Part shown: positions 58,913 to 64,000 of the stretch, piece by piece
How the letters are laid out: every line of letters starts with the position of its first letter
How positions within the stretch are numbered: the stretch's first letter is position 1
From: JBIOJM01 sp044450785
Lineage (GTDB): Bacteria; Planctomycetota; Planctomycetia; Isosphaerales; Isosphaeraceae
Direction: 5' to 3'
Assembly: GCA_044450785.1 (NCBI GenBank)
Contig: JBIOJM010000011.1
Location: 1 to 64,000, forward strand
DNA: 64,000 bases
The notes under the pieces: generated by a model
Told to the model about the DNA's origin: nothing
What the model saw: only the letters and a program-made list of their open reading frames with translations
Databases searched by the model: none
Position numbers and translations under genes: made by a program

Positions 58913-60079
58913 TCAGAACAGCGGCAGAGCCTCATCGCGCCTCCCAAGGATCGGCACAGGATCGACGTTGACCCAGCGGCGCAGTAGCGTGGCGTAGACA
59001 TCGCGGAAATCGACCGCGAATTTCAGGTCGCCCTCGTCGAGGTTTGCCAGGTCGGGGGCAGAGCCGATCAACCCGCCGCGGACAGGCGCTCCGGCGAGGA
59101 AGACGGGACCAGCCGTCCCGTGGTCGGTCCCTTGCTGCGCGTTCTCTCGCACGCGCCGGCCGAACTCGGAGAACATCAGCACGACCACACGCTCCCCGAG
59201 ACCCTGGCCGCGCAGATCGGCCAGGAACTGCGCGACGGCCGAGGAGACCGACCGCAGGAGCTCACGATGGGTGAATTTCTGGGCTGCGTGGGTATCGAAC
59301 CCGTTCGTGGAGGTGTAGAAGACCCGCAGGGCGGGATCATGCTCGATCAAGACGCGAATCGTTGCCAATCGCTCTTCGAGCGAGCCGGACTCAGCCTTGG
59401 GCAGGTCGCGGGCGACGGCTTCGAGCTGCGCGGCGCGTGCGAAGGCGGCCTGAAGCCGGCGCTGAACTTCGCGGGTGAGCTCATCGGCCGGAGGAGTGGT
59501 GCGGCCTGAAGTCTTCAACGTGCCCGGTTGGATGCGGTAATCCGAGAGACTGGCGATCGAGGGAGTGAAGAACCTACGGGCGCGGACGGACAGCGGGGTC
59601 GCCTCACTGCCGACGTAGCAGGGACCGAGCGAGGGCTGGATGTCGGCAAGCCGGCCGAGCCAGCCGGCGTCTGGGACCGGACCCGCCTCGCCGGCATGCC
59701 AGATCTCCATGGCCCGGAAATGCGACCGGTTCGGGTTCGGATAGCCAACCCCCTGAACCACCGCCAGGTCGCCCGCCTCCCAGAGCTTGTGCAAGTCCTT
59801 CAACGAGGGATGCAGGCCGACGCGGTCGTTCAGCTTGAGCACGGTCTTCGGCTCGATCCGCAACGTGGGACGAGCCTTGGCATAAAGGTCATCGGCATAC
59901 GGGACGACCGTGTTGAGGCCGTCGTTGCCGCCGCCCAGCTCGACCACGACCAGGACGGGTAACCCGGCTTTTGCCTCGGTGGCAGCGGCCGCGCGTTGCC
60001 AGAACCTCGGACCCGGTGCGCCGAGGGCGAAAAGTCCAAAACCCGCGCTTCGTGACAGGAATTGGCGACGAGTCCCCAT
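58913..60079 (-). CDS. DUF1501 exported protein (unit 4)
   Basis: 388 residues with Tat signal TRRQFLSRSAGFGLFALGAP. DUF1501 blocks VLVVVELGGGNDGLNTVVPY, VGLHPSLKDLHKLWEAGDLA, GVGYPNPNRSHFRAMEIWHA, TSTNGFDTHAAQKFTHRELL and FSEFGRRVRENAQQGTDHGT. The usual D-G-G-N-D reads G-G-G-N-D here. Clearly paralogous to 43926-45137 but considerably diverged. It follows the DUF1800 gene by 36 bases. Exported to the periplasm folded via Tat; activity unknown. Confidence 0.9.
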   Translation of the reverse strand: MGTRRQFLSRSAGFGLFALGAPGPRFWQRAAAATEAKAGLPVLVVVELGGGNDGLNTVVPYADDLYAKARPTLRIEPKTVLKLNDRVGLHPSLKDLHKLWEAGDLAVVQGVGYPNPNRSHFRAMEIWHAGEAGPVPDAGWLGRLADIQPSLGPCYVGSEATPLSVRARRFFTPSIASLSDYRIQPGTLKTSGRTTPPADELTREVQRRLQAAFARAAQLEAVARDLPKAESGSLEERLATIRVLIEHDPALRVFYTSTNGFDTHAAQKFTHRELLRSVSSAVAQFLADLRGQGLGERVVVLMFSEFGRRVRENAQQGTDHGTAGPVFLAGAPVRGGLIGSAPDLANLDEGDLKFAVDFRDVYATLLRRWVNVDPVPILGRRDEALPLF

Positions 60080-60115
60080 GATGATGGTCCTCCAGAAAGG
60101 GGGCGTTCATCGAAT

Positions 60116-61477
60116 CTAAGCCAATTGGGCTTCGGGTCGCGCGAGCACGTCGCTGGCGATCGCCCCGAACGACGGGGCCGCCCCCCTGGTGTCTGGAGCT
60201 TGAGGCGCGCCGACAATCAGGGTCACCAACGCTTTGGCCCAGTCTTGCGGGCGCTCGAGGCCGTATTTCCTGGCCACGCGCTCGGCCGAAGCCTCATCGG
60301 ACGTGGTTCCGGCGGCCGCGAACCCCGCACGGGCCAGGAGGGTTGGGCCGCGGAGCCAGCTCAGTCCATCGGGCCAGCCGGCGACATTCGGCGGGTGGAA
60401 GAGTCGCTGGCCCATGCGCGTCAGCCAGCCGTCGAGCTCGACCAGGTCAGGCGGCGGGTCAAACCGCTCGCAGGCCCGGATCGCCCCGACGACCAGCTCG
60501 ACGGGACCTTTCACCCGCTTCCCCCGGCACAACGTCGAGTAGAAAAGGCGGGAATGCAGGATCAGCTCGATCCCGCGCGCGAGATCCACGTCGCCGTCTT
60601 TGCGCATCGCCGCGGCCAGTGACTCAAGCAGGCCGGCGGGGGGCTCGATGGCGTCGGCGACCAGCGTCCGAAACAGTCGCCGGGCGATGTGGACGGCCGC
60701 CGCGGGCTGTGCACCGACGATCCGCACGACATCCTCGGTGCCCCACGGGCCTGTCTGGCCGAAAAGCGTCTTGTCTCCCGCGTCGTGCTCGTCCGCGTCG
60801 AAGCGAATCTGGTCGGGGTTATAAGGCTGCCCCACCCAGCCGGTCAGTGCACGGGCGACGGCGCGGATGTCGGTCTCGGTGTAATTCCCCTCGCCGAGAG
60901 CGAAAATCTCGAGGAACTCGCGGGCGAGGTTCTCGTTCGGTCGCAACTTGCGACTGCCCAGGCCGTCGAGCCAGATGATCATGGCCGGGTCCCGAAGCAT
61001 CCGCAGGTGGAGCTGCGCGATCGTGGACCGCCACAGCTCGCGCAAGGCGAGGTTCTGATCGAGCATCGGGAGGGGATTCCTGACCTTGTCGTAACTGGTG
61101 GCATAATGGCTGTGCCAGGCCAGAGTCATCCGTTCGGCCAGGGCGTGGGTCGTAAAGATGAGGCGAAAGAGCCACAGGTATTGAACCCGCTCGATGTCCG
61201 GCTCGCGCCGGGCCGAGGCGACCATGGCATCGACGATCTCGGCGAACTCGGCAGCCGGGCGGCCGTCGGGTCCATGGGACTCGCCGTCGAGTACGCGGCG
61301 CATGGAGGGCTCGAAGCCCTCCGCCACGTCGCGGCGGACCTGGCTCCAGGTCGCGCCTAGGCCGGCGCGGCGGTGAAGGTGGGCGGCCTTTCCTTCGTCC
61401 CACGGGTCGGAGTCCGTCGGCCGCCAGGGCGACCACGCAGCCTTGGGGTCGCGTAACAGGTCGGCGCTCGGGGCCAT
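60116..61477 (-). CDS. DUF1800 protein (unit 4)
   Basis: 453 residues from ATG 61477; a GTG one codon earlier is possible, both behind AGGAGAACCC. AAHLHRRAGLGATWSQVRRD, RLIFTTHALAERMTLAWHSH, YATSYDKVRNPLPMLDQNLA, LRDPAMIIWLDGLGSRKLRP, NENLAREFLEIFALGEGNYT, ALTGWVGQPYNPDQIRFDAD and FHPPNVAGWPDGLSWLRG follow the family. Its start overlaps the stop of the sigma/CpdR gene, coupling translation. Full length, in contrast to the copy at 51823. Confidence 0.9.
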   Translation of the reverse strand: MAPSADLLRDPKAAWSPWRPTDSDPWDEGKAAHLHRRAGLGATWSQVRRDVAEGFEPSMRRVLDGESHGPDGRPAAEFAEIVDAMVASARREPDIERVQYLWLFRLIFTTHALAERMTLAWHSHYATSYDKVRNPLPMLDQNLALRELWRSTIAQLHLRMLRDPAMIIWLDGLGSRKLRPNENLAREFLEIFALGEGNYTETDIRAVARALTGWVGQPYNPDQIRFDADEHDAGDKTLFGQTGPWGTEDVVRIVGAQPAAAVHIARRLFRTLVADAIEPPAGLLESLAAAMRKDGDVDLARGIELILHSRLFYSTLCRGKRVKGPVELVVGAIRACERFDPPPDLVELDGWLTRMGQRLFHPPNVAGWPDGLSWLRGPTLLARAGFAAAGTTSDEASAERVARKYGLERPQDWAKALVTLIVGAPQAPDTRGAAPSFGAIASDVLARPEAQLA

Positions 61478-64000
61478 CACGGGTTCTCCTGTGGCTTGGC
61501 GACGATCTTCCCGAGGTCGCGGACCTCCCCCGGCTTCAACGGGGGGATCGGGTGGTAGCTCCCGAATTGGCTGACATCGGCGTGGACATAGTAACGGACG
61601 CCCGGGATGAGCTTGTCGTAGTTGAACTCCGCTGGGTAGGTGGGAAGGAGTGGCTCCATGGTGATCGAGTTATAAATGACCGCGTGCGCGCCGTCTTCCG
61701 GGAAGAAATCCTGCACCGTCAATTCGCGCTGCTCCGTCGTCAGGACCATCCAGAGGAGAATCTGGGTCCCCTGGAGCGGCCGGCCCTTCGGATCGACCAG
61801 GATCCCCTTGGCGGTGGCCGTCGGTTGAAGCTGAACCACAGCCGGCCCCTTCGGGTCGTATTTCAGATCGGCGACGGCGCCGAGCCGACGCTTTGTTTGG
61901 AGGAAGAAGGCGCGGTAGGTCCGCTCCGGGTCGGCCCCTTCAAGCCGGAACCGGCCCTCGACGGCTGCCTCAAGCGAACCCTCCTTTTCGAGCCGGCTGG
62001 CCCTCCGCTCGACGCACCAGACCAAGACCATGTCAAGCGGGGCACTGTCTGGCCCGATGACGCGGGCCTCCAACCTGACGCCCCTGCGGAGGGTGATGCG
62101 TGTCTCGGGGAGATCCTTGTCCTTCTCGCCCGGCAGGTCGACACGGGCAAAGCCGTGGGGACCGGAGTCCAACGAGCGGCCGGTGATGTGTCCGGTCGAG
62201 GAGACGCAGATGAAGCCGGGCGTCGGCGCCTCGACGGCCAGCAGCCCCGCGCCCGGGAGGGCGGTGAGCGCGAAGTGGCCGTCGCCATCGGTCCACACGG
62301 GGTTGGGGAATTCGTAGCCGTCCCGGTTGTGGGGGTTGCCACGCCCCGGCTGGTACATGACGCTGGCACCGGCGACCGGCCGGCCCGTGCCGGCCTCGAC
62401 GACCCGGCCGCGAAGGATGCGGCCCTTCGGCACGGCGACGTTGACCTCCAGCACCTTCGCCCCCGCGGGCCAGCCCTGGTGCCGCTTCTCGACGGCGATG
62501 GAGCCCGATCCGGGGTCTGGGTAGACCGTGACTCGGAATTCGTCCCCGACTGCCCCGGCGGCGCGGTAGCGTCCTGAGGCGTCGGTGCGCGCTTCAACAC
62601 TTTCGTTGCCTCCGTAACGGTTCCGCATCCGCATCGGGGTCATTTCAACGAGCACACCAGGAAGGGGCTTGCCCGTCTCCTGGTCGGTGACGACCCCCGC
62701 CACGGGCCGGGCCGGCTCCAAGGTGTGGGTGAACTTCGGGTCGACGGGCTTGACTTTGAACTGGCGGAGCCAGTCGGTGAGCGGCAGACCGGTGGAGACA
62801 ATCAGGTCGTCGTCGGCGAAATCCGGATGGCGGAAGTGGAGGTGGGCAAACATCTTCTCGGGCACGATCGCTTCGATCCGGAAGCGGCCGTCCTTGCCGG
62901 TCGTCCAGGCATCCGGCCAGTATTCGGGGCGGTGATCACTCATGTCCTGGCCGGTGCTGCCGCCGGAGACCCCCTCGCCCTCCAGCTCGTTATCCGAGTC
63001 GCGGAAGTCCGCGATCAGGACTTTGACCCCGACGGCCGGGGCGCCGGCGGGTGTCAAGAGGCGACCTTCGATCGTTGCCGGCCTGCGGAGCCGGAAGGTC
63101 AGCCCCTTGCCGTCGCCCGCCGCTTCCTTCACCGTCTCGCCGAAAGAATTCCTGCCCGACAGCCCCACGCCTGGGGCTTTGACGACCATCGTTCGTCCCG
63201 GATAGGCATCAGCGTCGAACGCCGCAGCGAGGACGAACCGGCCGTCAGCGTCCGTCGTCCCGGTGGCCAGTGCCTTCGGTCGGTCTTCGGGTCTGTCCTT
63301 CATCCCCTTGGGCCGGGCGATCCGCGCCCGTTGGAACCGGGGGTAGCCGAGCCAGTACACCGTCGCACCCGCCGCGGGCTTGCCGTCGGGGGCCAAGACG
63401 ATCCCCTTGGTTGTATAACTCCGCGAGGTCTTCGCATGGGATTGTGCCTGTGCTCCGGCGATCGGCTTTTCCACCGCAGCGGCTCGTTGCGAAGAAGATT
63501 GAGTCGGCTTTGCCGTGAGGGGGGGGTTGATTCGATCGGCCGCCGGTTTGTCGCTTTTGCCACCTCCGGCTGTGATGCCAGCCGCCAGGGATACGGCCGC
63601 GCCCACGGCCAAGAGGACGCACACGGTCATGTTCCATCCATTGATCGCCAAGTTCAGTCCTCCTCGGGTTAGATGGGCCACGCGGGCTCCGACCACCGCG
63701 GCGGCCGCCTCGCCGGCCGCGACGCGGATGGCGGCTCGAACGGTCGCTTCCGCACACACCGGCGGTACGGCTGCGCCGGCCTCCTTTGCCAGTGCTCCAC
63801 CCAGAGCCGCGGCTGAGAGTTCAAATCCTCGCCGCGCCAGCCGCAGGCGCAGCCGCTCGCGGGCTCCCGCCAGCCGCCGCCGCAGGGTCGCCTCGCCGCA
63901 CCGCAGCGCGACGGCGGCCTGGGCGTGGGTCAGCCCTTCGAGGTAGCAGAGCACCACCGGCAGCCGGAGCTTCGCCGGCAGTCGAGCGACCTCCTCGTGC
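61477..64000 (-). CDS. Sigma/CpdR membrane protein, 5' end beyond the window (unit 4)
   Basis: At least 840 codons, open at the window edge. The visible start is within sigma region 4: HEEVARLPAKLRLPVVLCYL, then EGLTHAQAAVALRCGEATLR and RRLAGARERLRLRLARRG. A bridge and membrane helix follow (MTVCVLLAVGAAVSLAAGIT), then CpdR-like repeats (KGIVLAPDGKPAAGATVYWL, EGRLLTPAGAPAVGVKVLIA, AGVVTDQETGKPLPGVLVEM, RGRVVEAGTGRPVAGASVMY, KGILVDPKGRPLQGTQILLW). More diverged than units 1-3. Heads the DUF1800-DUF1501 operon of unit 4. Region 2 is expected beyond 64000. Confidence 0.88.
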   Translation of the reverse strand, partial: HEEVARLPAKLRLPVVLCYLEGLTHAQAAVALRCGEATLRRRLAGARERLRLRLARRGFELSAAALGGALAKEAGAAVPPVCAEATVRAAIRVAAGEAAAAVVGARVAHLTRGGLNLAINGWNMTVCVLLAVGAAVSLAAGITAGGGKSDKPAADRINPPLTAKPTQSSSQRAAAVEKPIAGAQAQSHAKTSRSYTTKGIVLAPDGKPAAGATVYWLGYPRFQRARIARPKGMKDRPEDRPKALATGTTDADGRFVLAAAFDADAYPGRTMVVKAPGVGLSGRNSFGETVKEAAGDGKGLTFRLRRPATIEGRLLTPAGAPAVGVKVLIADFRDSDNELEGEGVSGGSTGQDMSDHRPEYWPDAWTTGKDGRFRIEAIVPEKMFAHLHFRHPDFADDDLIVSTGLPLTDWLRQFKVKPVDPKFTHTLEPARPVAGVVTDQETGKPLPGVLVEMTPMRMRNRYGGNESVEARTDASGRYRAAGAVGDEFRVTVYPDPGSGSIAVEKRHQGWPAGAKVLEVNVAVPKGRILRGRVVEAGTGRPVAGASVMYQPGRGNPHNRDGYEFPNPVWTDGDGHFALTALPGAGLLAVEAPTPGFICVSSTGHITGRSLDSGPHGFARVDLPGEKDKDLPETRITLRRGVRLEARVIGPDSAPLDMVLVWCVERRASRLEKEGSLEAAVEGRFRLEGADPERTYRAFFLQTKRRLGAVADLKYDPKGPAVVQLQPTATAKGILVDPKGRPLQGTQILLWMVLTTEQRELTVQDFFPEDGAHAVIYNSITMEPLLPTYPAEFNYDKLIPGVRYYVHADVSQFGSYHPIPPLKPGEVRDLGKIVAKPQENP

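Overview
The window is GC-rich bacterial DNA with a strong planctomycete signature, most likely from the Isosphaeraceae (Singulisphaera/Paludisphaera-like). The basis is the LEPRxLLS-type N-terminus on a secreted protease, repeated DUF1501/DUF1800 pairs, ECF sigma factors fused to membrane-spanning carboxypeptidase-regulatory-like (CpdR) domains, Uma2 nucleases, and small planctomycete-type membrane proteins. The family-level placement is inference. No rRNA, tRNA or CRISPR array was recognised.

Layout. 1-6.2 kb: accessory debris (serine-recombinase and transposase relics, XRE and DUF433 orphan antitoxin-like genes), a sedolisin-type S53 protease and a Tat-exported dimethylformamidase-like protein. 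6.6-10.8 kb: GT87 glycosyltransferase, a divergent MurE-like ligase and a small coiled-coil protein. 10.8-19.8 kb: a decaying defence/toxin-antitoxin island. It holds several type II modules whose PIN toxins are deleted, frameshifted or cut by repeats, a CHAT-nSTAND protein followed by a C25/caspase-like peptidase, a chimeric hflC/hflK relic, a retropepsin pair and an orphan HicB. 19.9-27.8 kb: one minus-strand operon, exbB-exbD-exbD-(two-TM protein)-(P1B ATPase fused to SPFH)-hflC-hflK. 28.1-33.1 kb: HtrA-like protease, alaS, and a receiver-HATPase regulator, with start/stop overlaps. 33.3-35.2 kb: a PIN toxin destroyed by a deletion plus a roughly 300-bp palindromic element, and further gene remnants. 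35.6-36.8 kb: rplM-rpsI with a clear terminator. 36.9-43.8 kb: small membrane proteins, a K+ channel/RCK protein, a sugar ABC permease, an acyl-CoA dehydrogenase and two Uma2 proteins. 43.9-64 kb: an expanded family of ECF sigma/CpdR membrane proteins, each typically followed by DUF1800 and DUF1501 genes, with truncated copies and a plus-strand ECF sigma fused to an HlyD-like domain.

How it fits together. The SPFH/ExbBD/ATPase operon looks like an envelope-maintenance or ion-homeostasis machine. HtrA beside it would add periplasmic proteolysis. The sigma-CpdR/DUF1800/DUF1501 clusters look like self-contained regulator-plus-exported-protein units that have multiplied by duplication. The accessory parts show repeated loss of toxin while the antitoxin stays, with three interspersed repeat families sitting at several of the breakpoints.
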